Assembly: GCF_020080835.1 (NCBI RefSeq)
Contig: NC_058159.1
Location: 26,570,474 to 26,634,473, forward strand
DNA: 64,000 nt
From: Cotesia glomerata
Taxonomy: Eukaryota; Arthropoda; Insecta; Hymenoptera; Braconidae
Direction: 5' to 3'
In this document: positions 23,154 through 34,900 of the stretch, in pieces
How positions within the stretch are numbered: the first letter of the stretch is position 1
How the letters are laid out: each line of letters opens with the position of its first letter
Notes under the pieces: model-generated
Database searches by the model: none
The model's input: the letters and a program-made list of their open reading frames with translations, nothing else
Told to the model about the DNA's origin: nothing
Made by a program: the position numbers and the translations under genes

Positions 23154-26100
23154 CAATTTTTCAGATTAAATTAATTTTAACAAAATTTGTTTTTCTTGAC
23201 ATTAAAATATTTGTGTGATTAAGATATAAAAATTTTAGGATAGTAGGATAAATAATTAACAGTATTATATTAATGTGTTTTTGTCATAAATAAAAAAATT
23301 GTTTTATCATAAAAAAATAAATTTAAATTCTTAAAAAGCTCACTCCAAAAAAATTACTTTACTGAGTATTAGAAGTAGAGAACAATTAAAAAATGTAAAT
23401 ACGAAAAAATTCTGTTTGTTTATATTTTTGAGAGTTAATTTTGAGCAAATTCTATGACCGTTTAAATAACAATCGATAAGAAAATTTACCCAACATATTT
23501 TTGATTCCTACCGAAAATAATAAAAAAATTAACCATAAAAAACACCAGCTTTGTATTAACGCAAATAGATCGTAATTTTCATAAGAAAACCCATAAAATA
23601 AAACAAAGAATAATTTTGGATAAAGACAAGTTATTTCATGGAACGTTAAATTTCCATGTCTTTAAAAAATAAAAACATAAATACAGAGGAGTTATAAAAA
23701 ATAAAAAGCATTGCAAGTCGTTATAGTATGCTATTTGATCGATTCACCGCGATAAAACAGAGCCATAAAACCGATCGGAATCGCATCGGGGTAACTTTGA
23801 ACTTAACCGGGAGAGAAGAATCCTTAGAGCTTGCATGACGCAGTTAAAAAGTCGTTCAATTGGGCACAAATACACACGGTTTGCGAAATTCACGATTACA
23901 TTGTAACCCAACAAAACGATTGTCAGCTTCCGGGCTGAAAAAGTCCACTGAACTATCTTACATGGCAAGCAAGAGTAGGAATAGAAGTTGTATAGAGTCG
24001 TAATTTTAACGGCTTGAGTTTGTATTTTGCTTTTACCATTTACTGCCGAGTTCTGCACGGTTTTACATTAAAAAGGCCAGTCGGCTTCTGCTGGATAAAT
24101 AAAATTATTTATATCTATTTTTATATACATATATATAGAAGCAATAAGTAATTCTGGAAGAAGATACAAAGAGCGATAAAAATGTCAGGGTTAAATGAAG
24201 ATATTAACTGTCCCCCGAGAAAAATATTTCTAATTGCCACGCAGCATGTCCTTTAATAAAAATTTTTATGTCCTAATCCGAAGCTTCTTTATGTAAGAAA
24301 TAATATATATGTATTTTATTGTTGGCATTTTTTCGGGTGTCATATTCGGACAGCTCGTCATAAAATGAAAACAAACTTCCAGTTAATCGTAACTAACGGC
24401 ACGGATAAAGTTATATGTTATTAAAAACAATTATTAATTATTGTATGGGTTTATGTTTGGTAGCTAGAGATCTTTATATGTGAATTTTTATTATCTTTGT
24501 GGACTTACCGAAAACCTTTTATGTACGTTTCATAAAATTCAATACACAGAGAGTTATTCAATGTGAAAGTTATGTGACGAACATTAAATTATAAGTATGA
24601 AAAAATAAGTACAGACGGAAAATAGTCTTGGGGTTACTTAACGTTTAGTCAGACGATTGTGGAGATACTATAAAAATATTTAATGTGTTCAACCTCGTAT
24701 TTAAGACATTTCATTTTATATTCTATCTTGTTTTAAAACTGATTTTTTGGGGGGTATACTGATGAAAAATAAAATTATTTGAGTGAAAAGAAATATTGTT
24801 GAGATTAAAATTATTTTGAAGACAACCGATTATTGAGTTTAAAAATTTTTTGCAAAATATAATTTAGCCAAATTAGAATAGATTATTAAAAAAGTTACTT
24901 TCCGGCCGGAGGGCAGAAAAGTTACTTTCTCGAATTAAAAAAACTTATATTGTTGTTAAAACTGGATGAAGCATTCTTCGTTAACATTGTTTAATGAATT
25001 TTTGTTTTAAAACTGTACAAAAAAATGATATTGTTGATATTTTATCAAATTTTAAATTCAAATATTTAACAAAGAATAAAACAATATAACTATTTGGATC
25101 TAGGAACGATTATTAAATGTCCATTAAAGTAATTACTCACCTATTAAGGTGCTCCCCGAGGCGTAGCTGGTGGATCTTGATCCGTGTTATCTGCAGCAAA
25201 AATATTAATCGTAAATGCGTAGCGTAATAAAATAAAATATAAGATAAGAGCAGCGCCTAAGGTTATGGTCATAAATAGCCGAGTATTAGTCACGATGTGT
25301 CTCTATACATTATATTATGCTGTGTTGTGTTATGTTTAGAGATCAAAAAATCGTGTTATTATGTCGTATTGGTTTGTTGAAGTTGCTGAGTTGAATTCAT
25401 TGCTGAATATACTTTTGAAAGAGAAAAGAAGCATCAGTATGCCGAATAGAAGTGTCAGCTGTAACTTTTATTGGTTATAAAGCTCAAGATATTATGCTGA
25501 GCCAGAGTAAATCCATTTATGCTTTCTATACTCTTAAACTTTTATAGTTAACATTTAACATTTTTGGTATTGAGATTCGGGTTCAAAATTGAATTTTTGG
25601 GTCTATCGATCTAAACTCAAAATTGATTTAATTTTTCTTTCTTCAGAAGATTGAAATGTCACGATATGCATCGACATATGTGATATAACAAAACTTGAAA
25701 GAGAAAGAATGAGAATTGTTGGATAAATAAGCAAAGAACGTTATCAATTTATTATATTTGATATTTTATGGACGAACTGTCTGACCTGTTCGAAAGATAA
25801 ATTTATGGCTTCCAGACTATGCACCTTGTGCTATGAATATGCTGCTTTGAATTTTTATTATTATTATATTTTTTTTTTTAATTTATGCACGTGTATGGAT
25901 TATAAAAAGGTAAAAAAGGTCCAAAAAAGGTGCAATAGGGTAAGAGTGAGAAAAGAAAATGTATTTATATAATAAGGATAAGAAACTGTAAAGAAATGTA
26001 AACTGAATCACGCGAGCCGGCCAGTCGATGAATCACACACTTTAGTTCCTTAGCTGGCATTCCTGGTCAATGATCCTTTTCTCGTAAATGACACTGCTGT

Positions 26101-26260
26101 TATGCTTATTATGGTTTTTCTTTGTTGTTTTAACAAAATATTTTTTTAAAATTTGATTTTTAAGATTTAGAATCATTTCATTTTCAAGTTAATAATGCTT
26201 CATAGAAGAAAAATCATTTTATACATGATAATGAAGTTTTTAGACTGAAATAAATTCGCT
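23154..26260. other. Non-genic
   Basis: Largely AT-rich. A complex block at 23740-24060 carries a 104-codon minus-strand frame of unknown nature. A short direct duplication of AAAAGTTACTTTC flanks CGGCCGGAGGGCAG near 24890-24930. No gene recognised. Confidence 0.45.
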
Positions 26261-27086
26261 TTAAGGTAGTTTGGGTGCCAAATGACTTCAACTTGACCCC
26301 ATATTTTTTTATATTCATTCGAAAGATTATGATTTAATACATCTATAGAGAAAAAATCAGATTTTTTTACTACACCGTTTAAGAGATATAATTAATTGAA
26401 GTTTTACGAAAATACACGATTTCTTATGAGTGTCCTTGTTCAATAATTCCGGAAATGGAGGATTTATAAAAAATCGGCCAACTTGACCCCATAACAAAAA
26501 CTTTCCAATAGATAGAACAATGTTTTATACATATTCTTTCAAAATTTGATAACGATTTACCACATAGTTTTAATTTAATTAATTTTTTAATATCAAAAAT
26601 TGGTTTCTATATTTGTTGTTTGTTGGAGACATTACTCCCCCATCTTTATCAGGGTAAAAATGGCGACTTCTCGGAGCGCGGCAAATTTGAAATTGAAATA
26701 TAATCATAAAGTTTTTTTGCATTAAAATAAATTGTTATTAAACATACATTAAAAGTTCACGTAAATTATTGCAGATTTAACATATTGAAGTGATATTTGC
26801 AAATTTAAACAATAAATGAACACCGTGAGCAACTTTTTTAAGTACCGACCTTACATAACCTATAACAGTTGTTATTGTTTTGTAACAGCCCAGTATTTGT
26901 CAGTTGATATTTTAATAGTTATATTATTATAATTATTTAACCATAATTATCAATTGAATTTATTCAATTAAATTCTGATTAGAAATAATTTTATGTTTTA
27001 TGCTATTTTTCGAGTGATAACTTGCAAAAAAGAAAAAAAAATATCTATTAATTTGACCTCGGATTGCGACGACCAAACTACCTTAA
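26261..27086. mobile_element. 826-bp TTAA-bounded element, TIR GGTAGTTTGG
   Basis: The ends read TTAA-GGTAGTTTGG and CCAAACTACC-TTAA, a 10-bp perfect inverted repeat plus the TTAA target word expected of piggyBac-like transposition. Inside there is no transposase frame. The words AACTTGACCCCATA and ACTTGACCCCATA recur near 26289 and 26480, suggesting an internal duplication. It is a non-autonomous element. With only 10-bp ends and no second copy in the window, the call rests on the TTAA-plus-inverted-repeat match. Confidence 0.55.
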
Positions 27087-28259
27087 TTTTAACCAATGAT
27101 GAGTTGTATCTCATTTTTTGCGAGTTTTGACTAATGACTGATTTCAAAACTTTTATATATTTTTATTTAGAGGATTATTTTGTTTTTAAGTCTTGTTGTT
27201 AAATCCTAACGTAAAGAAATAAATAAATTATTAACGTTGCAAGATTTAACTTAATGAAATTATTTACTTTAATGTTACTAAAATAAAAAATCATTTAATC
27301 ATAAAATTTTTACAAAAAAGAAGTAAAGCTTGGTTATAAAGGTGCGGTAATCTAAATAATAGACATCTGACGACACAGATACGAGTACAATTAAACTGTG
27401 AATTAGTGACCGCGGCTTGGGGGTTATTACGTCATAACGGCATGAGCACCTGGAGGCAATTGCCCGTATTGAAGCGACGAAACCTGTCATTCGATTTATA
27501 GCCCGTCTGCACCGTCGATCGCTCGTCGGGCCAGACGTAGACGCAGACCGATATACAAATTTACAGGCAAAGTGCCCCACTATTCCTCACTTTACTGTAC
27601 TAAACTATACTATACTATACCATAGTGCGACTACGCCATTATATGGCATACGATGCACTATGACGTACATTATACGAGTACCACACTATACTGCTCCATT
27701 CGAGATATATATGACGCGACGATATACTTGGACGCTCGTTTTGCCGTATAGACGGCGAAACGAGGCCAAATTTCGCGCGTTATGCTGATGACGTTAGCTC
27801 CCAGACTATGGCTACTGTTCGTCTGGCTCGTATCGTTAATGTCGTTGATATAACGTATATTTTAATTGTTACTAATGCCGTTACCATCATTGCTGCGGGA
27901 TGTGAGTCAAGTTTTCATCTATTCACGGAGAATTTTTAGTTTTTCCCCTAATACATTTATTTACCAAAATTTTATTATATTTTCCCTTAAAATTAACAAT
28001 CAAATACATACTTACATTATTATCACAAAAAATTATTAATTTTTCTATTTACTACCATGGTTATTAAAACAAATCTTCAGGATAATGAATTAAATTCTTT
28101 AAGCTGATTTTATACTTAATAATTAAAAGAATCAATAAATTCAGATGATTTGAAGGGTTCAGAATGAAAATAAAACAGTTTTCATTTGAAATATACTATC
28201 TATTGTTTAATTAATTATTTAGACAAGTTTGACAATCTTTTAAGGTTATGGGTCCAGTT

Positions 28260-28640
28260 TCTTTGATAAAAAATAAAGGCTTACTTGAGCCAAGAAAATT
28301 AATGAATACGATCAAAATAATTTAGGCCGAAATAAAATTTTTTTTTAAATCAAAAAATTTCGACTAATGACTAACTTGAAAACTTTCATGTATTTTTATT
28401 GAGAGAATCAATTATAAAGAACATTAACGCAAAAATTGCACCAAAGAAGTTTTAAAAAAAATTAACAATGCAAGTTTTTAAAAATATAATTATAGCATAA
28501 AATCACTTTTTCAAAATCAAATAAAATCATTCAAACCAAAAAAAATTTCTCAGCTTAAGAATTTTTCTACTTAAATCAAGACGATGAAGCTCTTCAGAAT
28601 AATTTTCTTAATTCATGAATTTATCACTTAAAATTAATTT
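28260..28640. repeat. CTTGA-rich dispersed repeat, diverged copy
   Basis: It opens GGCTTACTTGAGCCAAGAAA (compare 5936) and ends with TAAATCAAGACGATGAAGCT followed by CTTCAGAATAATTTTCTT. The latter is close in reverse to the sequences near 10215 and 46775 (ATTTTGAAGAACTTCATTGT, ATTTTGAGGAGCTTCATCGT). It is probably an old copy of the family. Confidence 0.45.
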
Positions 28641-29740
28641 TTTCCAGTATAAATGTTATTTTTCTTGTTACTACAAAAAATGTAATTTTTCAATTTTTTT
28701 TTTTTATGTAACAATCTATAATTGGCTCATTATATCATACCTTACTAATAATTTCATAACTTAAAATTAAACAGACAACCTCCCTATAAATATCCCGTAA
28801 TTTAATCCAAGTCAACATTCTATTGTCGCATGTTTCTATTATATCAAACTGACGTATGACATATGCATGTACGAATAGCGACTACTATACCAGGAAAGAA
28901 AGAAAAGGCTAGTTTTATCTCTTCAATGTATATATTTACCAATATGTACAAATGTATGTAGGTGGGTGTATTCCACATATCCACAGCCTGGACAAAGATC
29001 TACGGCTGATAGTTCATCCCTGATACACCTGACGCCTGTTAGCGTGCACTAGACATGTCTAGCTCGAGTTACCAGCTCAAACTTTCTGTACTCCTAATAC
29101 AGATATACATATATATTTATATATTATATATCTATATTTGTATATAAATGTAGATCCATGTATGGAAATAGATGGATTTAGATATACGTATGTGTTATAT
29201 GGTGACTACATGTTAGTATGCATTGATATGGATAGAGACAGTCGGACGTGTGTGAACACAATGGGTGATTCCAATAGTAACCCTGCAGGCTAGTCATTGC
29301 TCGGTATAAGCTCCTTCACTCATACTCAACTAAACTCTGTTCTGTTCTCTACTCGTATCCTCTCCACTCGGTATAGTAGACTATAACTAACTATAACTAT
29401 AACTATACAGTTCCAGTGTCTTCTGTGTTCTACTGTTGTTACTGATTTGTCGTAACGATCATGACTAGGCTACCATTCTAGTCGTACCGGACGATTCACT
29501 CAATCCTGATTAGCTTGTCGGGATGATGACGCTTTCAACTTGATCTAATCTCGGGAATTAAGCTTATCAGGTAGTGAAGCCGATTGTCTGACGTTTTAGT
29601 GTAAGTATGATTAAACGTATCACCGAGTTTGTTTAATTTAAAATAAAAAAATTTATTTTCAATTCAAAAAATTTAACTAAGTGAATAATTTCTGATTTTA
29701 ATCTATTTTTGACAGAAATTATTCAAGTTTTAGATTCTTT

Positions 29741-29784
29741 TATTTTTATTTTATTTTATTTTATTTTATTTTATTTTATTTTAA
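29741..29784. repeat. (TTTTA)n microsatellite
   Basis: About eight units of TTTTA followed by TTAATTAATTA. Confidence 0.95.
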
Positions 29785-30130
29785 TTAATTACTGTATTGA
29801 TAGAAAAATTTATTTAATGTTATTTTATTTAGAAAAAATTTCAAGTATAAGTTTCTTAATTAAGGAGAATTTGATTCCCGGCTTCACTGATGATGATTCC
29901 AATCGTTAAAATTTGGAGTGCTTTAAATCTAAACCTAGTCTGACACCTACTTTAAAATTTCTTGTCTACTTTTATTTCACCTCATTTTTTATTGGTTGTA
30001 AATAGCTGATGACATTTCCCAAATCTTTTGATTGTTTTCACTGTTCTGTTAGCGAAATCTAAATATTGTTATAAAATCCATTTAAATATGTTTATACTCT
30101 TTCATATACTTTATATTCTTATATTTTTGT

Positions 30131-30185
30131 ATTTTTGCCATTCGGCCATTGCCTTGGTATTCAAATTAAATAAGTAATAATAAGT
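30131..30185 (+). mobile_element. Second LINE 3' tail related to the 21451 copy
   Basis: TTTTTGCCATTCGGCCATTG followed by CCTTGGTATTCAAATTAAAT and a TAA-rich tail matches the end of the LINE at 21687-21749. The sequence upstream (about 29940-30130) is AT-rich, and no coding remnant was recognised in it. The true start is therefore unknown, and only the clearly matching tail is given. Confidence 0.5.
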
Positions 30186-31004
30186 AATTTTTTATTTATT
30201 TATTAAATATTTTATGGGAGAAAATAATATTTTAAAAAAATTAAAAAATAGTTAATAACGGTTTTTATCTGTTAATAAATATTCATTAAATCGTCTAATG
30301 TCACAAAATAATTTATAAACAAAAACATTTCTTCACAATCACAAAAACCTAAAAGTTTATTAAATCCTTCATAACAGAATTAAACATACACAATACACCA
30401 GAATACTTACAAAGTGTATCTCTTACCAGACTTCCGTCATTAAATTCCCTTAATAATTCATTTTAGTAACAACTCTCAAGACAAAGGAGATAACTCTATT
30501 TCCATAATAAAATTTCAAAGTTTTTTCTCTCGAATAATTGATTCAATTCTTACTTTTTTCTTCTATCTTCTTTCCCATAAAAATAATAAAATATTACATC
30601 CTGTGCTTTCTTATATATTACTTATTACTTATAACGGCATTATTATCGATCTCAATGTATTACATTATGCCTGAACAAAAAGTGCTATCAAAACCAGCCA
30701 ATACTGATCTACTTTTTAAGTTAGTTATTTCCTTATAATAGATAATACAAACAGTAAAGTTATATAAACCGTAAATACCTAGATGCTTCCTAATTTACTT
30801 AATCCTTCCGGGATGAATTTCACTCCACTTAGGATTTTAATTATATTATTTTCGTAGAGTAATTTTTTTACAAATATTCATTAACAATTTTGCATATGAA
30901 ATTTGTTTCAGCTAAGTAAAAAATTTCTTTTAGTCTAAAACTTAATACTTAAATGTTTATCAAATTAAAATCCATATTCATCCAATCAAGAGTGCTTAAT
31001 TTTT

Positions 31005-31161
31005 AACTTCCCGCTACGAAAATCGAAGATTTTCAAAAATCGGGAAGTTATTGTTTTCACCCCGTTTTGCAAAAATCGAGTTTTCATCAGATCTCGACGT
31101 TTGAAGATCACAGGAAGCTTCCCTGACTATCCCCGCGAGGTTGTCACGGCGTCTGTATGTA

Positions 31162-31255
<94 letters not shown>

Positions 31256-31906
31256 TATGTGAACCGCTTATAACTTTTGAACGGCTTGACCGATTTCATC
31301 GCGGTTGGTGCCATTCGAAAGGACTTGACCAAACTTAGATTTTGAAAACTATTTGGACCGATTCAGATCAATAGATTTTGAGAAATCTTCAAAAAACTGA
31401 AAAAAAAATTTTTTCAAATGTGGTTTTTTTGGAATAACTTTTAAACGGCTTAATAGTTCAATTCCAAAAACTAGTCAGCTCTTAACCTCAAAAAACCACG
31501 TCGATCGCCACCAGTCCGGTCAAAATCGGTTGATTCATTCGAGAGATATCGTGAACGAAAGAAAACCGAAAAAAGTGTTTTTTCGGAATAACTCCAAAAT
31601 TCCTAGCGCGATCAATTCAAAATTTGAGATTCTTTGTGAGGCTTGAAAAACTGCGTCGAATGCTTCTAACCGCGTAAAAATCGGTTTATTCATTCAAAAG
31701 TTATTGTGGTTTAAAAATTCAAAAAATAGTGTCTTATCAAAGCTCTATCAGACTTTTGAGCTCGAAGAGCTTTAAAGGATAGAAAAGCAATCTCCTTGAG
31801 CTCGGAGAGCTCAAAATAACCCATAACTTGTATTTTTGAGCTCGAAGAGCTCAAAAACGTCATTGGTGCAATTTTAAGCGCCTAAGTATGAAATTAGCGG
31901 GAAGTT
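31005..31906. mobile_element. 902-bp element, TIR AACTTCCCGCTA, with (TG)43 and palindromes
   Basis: The left end AACTTCCCGCTA (31005-31016) is matched by TAGCGGGAAGTT at 31895-31906. Just inside the left end the sequence folds back on itself, CGAAGATTTTC followed by CGGGAAGTT ending near 31049. The body carries a (TG)43 microsatellite and several variants of the sentence AAATCGGTT.ATTCATTC.A.AG..AT, about 120 bases apart, that look like degenerate tandem copies. Three 23-bp palindromes lie near the right end. There is no coding potential; the open frames over the TG run are artefacts. The element class is unresolved. Confidence 0.6.
31166..31251. repeat. (TG)43 microsatellite
   Basis: Forty-three uninterrupted TG units preceded by TATG repeats, inside the 31005-31906 element. 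Translations on either strand give Val-Cys or His-Thr repeats, which are artefacts. Confidence 0.98.
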
Positions 31907-34900
31907 GCAGGGATGGCCTTCAGGGTCAACCGTTTTCCTAATTTTTTTTACTCCAGTATTCCGAGTGGAAATTTACCCTCGATTTTTACAACAGGGGCAG
32001 TGAACTTGAGTTTGCTACTTTAATCTCTTTCATAATAATAATCATTATTATTGTTGTTATTACTATCCTAGCAGTTCTCGGTTGTTTAAAATATAAAATT
32101 AAATTAGTTAGTGTTACTACTGCTAATATTGATGCTGCTGCTGGTTTTGTTCAGCGCTACCGCTAACCACAATTTTCTGTGGTTTTTGCGGGCAGGTTAG
32201 ATTTTATAACGCTACACTCAGTTTTGCTCTTATTAACACGGGGCACGCCATGATAAAGTAGCGTTGGATAGAGAGTAACACGCCATCATCTACAAACTCG
32301 GTACAATCTTTTAGATAAATATATACATATACATATATTAATAATAATAATATGTAATGATAGTCTTCTGTTTGTTTCCTGGTGCGGTTTGCCACGGCAC
32401 GAGCCGCTGAATCGACCATGTGGGCATGCGCACTATCAACGCTGGATGCATACTAACAAAAATAGTAATATGTACAAGCATCAGCGAATTAGAAGTATGC
32501 AAGTTCAATACCGACTGTAGGTATAATACTCTATTTGATATCCACGTAAACATGGACGTAATGGCTCCGAGAGTAAAAAATCATACAAATAGAAATAAAG
32601 AAACGGAGAAATAATGATTTTAAAAAATGCGTGTAGCTGTTAGACGGCCACGGCCACTTGCGATTTCTCCACGTATTACCGGTCACGCCCTTAGCTAGCG
32701 GGTAAAATCTTCCGGGAAACGATTATAATTATAGATGAAACGCGATGCAAAATGTGGAAGCTCTCTTACGCTCCGCCTTCTTCGTAATGGACAAGCGGTT
32801 AAGAATCCTGGAGCTGGAGTTGGGTTGTTGGGAGCATTAATGTCCAAGGAATAACTGGAAAAATATTTACTATACTACCAGATTATAGTTTAAGTGACTT
32901 TAACTGATTACAGTTTATTCGAGTCTGTTATTATTTTATTCGTTATTAATTATTACCGATCTCACTGACTGCTTTAAAACGGATTGATCTTTATCTTTAT
33001 TATATGTTTATTTTAATAGTATATATTTTTAGTCAGCTGTCTATTTTTTTTTCCTTTTTAAGTTTGCTACCTTTTGACAAATATGGACTTTTGTTGATTG
33101 TAATTATCATTGGATTTTTTTAGGTAAATTGAATTTGTTCATTTTATTTTGATAACTTTAATAGATCAAGGGAATTGAAAAAAATAATAAAACATAATAA
33201 TATTACTGCATTAAGTAACTTACCCGCAGGTGATAAGTTTTATCTTAGATTCAGTCCCTTGAAAGTTTTTTATTAATTAAATTTCAACTATAACGGTAAA
33301 AAAGTTATTATTGAAATATACGTAATATATTCTTTGTATTTAAGATTTATGATCATGTTTATGAAGAAATAATTCTGTGATTATTTATCTTAAACATTGA
33401 AAATGATTAAACTATATCATTATATTAAAATAATAAAATAAGGACTAATTATTACTGTTTTTAAAAATATTTAACTAAATTTTTGTGTATGGTAAAATTA
33501 ATTATTTTTTATTACTTTCTGATATTTAAATTTAGCAAAAAATTGAAAAAGATCTAAGATCAGACCATGCCAAAAAATATCTTTGAGAAGTAAAACACAC
33601 TATGATTAAAAAACAAAGTTAAAAAGCACGAAGAACATAACAATTCTTCTCTTCACACTCAAAAGCTCAAATTTATTAAAAACACAATAATCCCAATTAT
33701 ACAAACTCCTTTTCCGCGTTATCTTTTTATATCTCCTTAGAACCGTTTGATCGTCGGGTAGCCTTGACAGTAAACTAATTGCAGTACACTTCGTGTCAAG
33801 AAAGTAACAACCTGCCCGGGGCCGTATCCCTTCACGGAAACGCGGTTTTCTTCTATTCGCTCAAGCCCAGCCAGAGAAACAAGAGGAAAGAAAAGAAGGA
33901 AGAAACATCCAGCAAGGACTTTATTTCTTTGTCAGCTCTTCAGTTCATACATAAAAATCTAAAATAAGTTTAAAAATACAGAGCAAGAGAAAAAGAAATG
34001 AGAAGCGGAAACTTTACCCGAGGCGCCAATTAACGTTCGACGTTTGTCGATTCTGCACGTGCACTTGCTTTTATTTATCTTTTTCTTGATATTCTCCTCC
34101 AGTTACATTCAAACATACACACTGACAACTGTTCTAGATATGTAGGCAATCTACGGTCTATATACAGCGGGCTTTCATCCCCGAGTGCGATTTAAATTCT
34201 GCAATGCAGTGCAGGCATCATAATCATGATGGTGATCATGATGATTATTGTTCAACAGAGAGCAAGAGGGATTCAAGTGCACACTAAAATATATTCCGTT
34301 GTCCTCTTCCTTCTTTGCTTTTTCAATCAGATCTCTGCAAACATGAAATATACCTCTAGCTCTACCTCTGGTTCATCATCCTTTGCTGTCTGCTTTTGGA
34401 TATGGTTTGATACTGCAGTGATGGCGAAGACCGTGGGCTGTACAATGGGGCAGAAAACAAGGGAGGCCCTGCACATCAAAGTGCCGGAAGTTATGGTACG
34501 GGGGATGGCGAACTCCCAGCATCCGGCGCAGACTGATAATCATCTGAACGAAATACTTTGTAATCGTTAATTACAAGCGCTCCTCGGGTGCTTTCAAATG
34601 AACGTGGCTCTTTGGCATTGCGATCCGCGTGCCCACTGGAGTGGGATCATCGAAAAGAGAACTCGGTGCGCTGACAAATGTATAAATATACGCCGACTGC
34701 TATTACTGTTATAGAGAAAAAAAAATCAAGAATGGATGAATGAATAATAACAAGAAAAGGATAAAAAAAAGATGAAAACGAGGACGAGGATTTTAGTGTA
34801 CCAAAAGCGTTTGTTGGATCATAAAGTGTCTGCTCTTCGCTGGTACCTTGCTTATCCTATTCTAGGTCTATTCTTTCGGTTCGAACTGCTCGAGACAGTT

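Larger units (their letters stand above)
27087..29940. other. Non-genic, with complex islands
   Basis: The block 27320-27910 is unusually complex and contains ACTATACTATAC tandem words at about 27604-27620. The block 28800-29600 contains a CTATAACTA tandem near 29382-29407. Neither holds a recognisable exon. The CTTGA-family copy at 28260-28640 lies between them. Confidence 0.45.

Noticed and set aside
23744..24058. 104-codon minus-strand frame in a complex block
   Set aside because: No domain, no neighbouring exon, and length within chance expectation.
31141..31338. Val-Cys and His-Thr repeat proteins on opposite strands
   Set aside because: Both are translations of the (TG)43 microsatellite.
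34226..34570. 114-codon plus-strand frame with a hydrophobic start
   Set aside because: No recognisable domain, no evident splice context or polyadenylation signal; left as unsupported.
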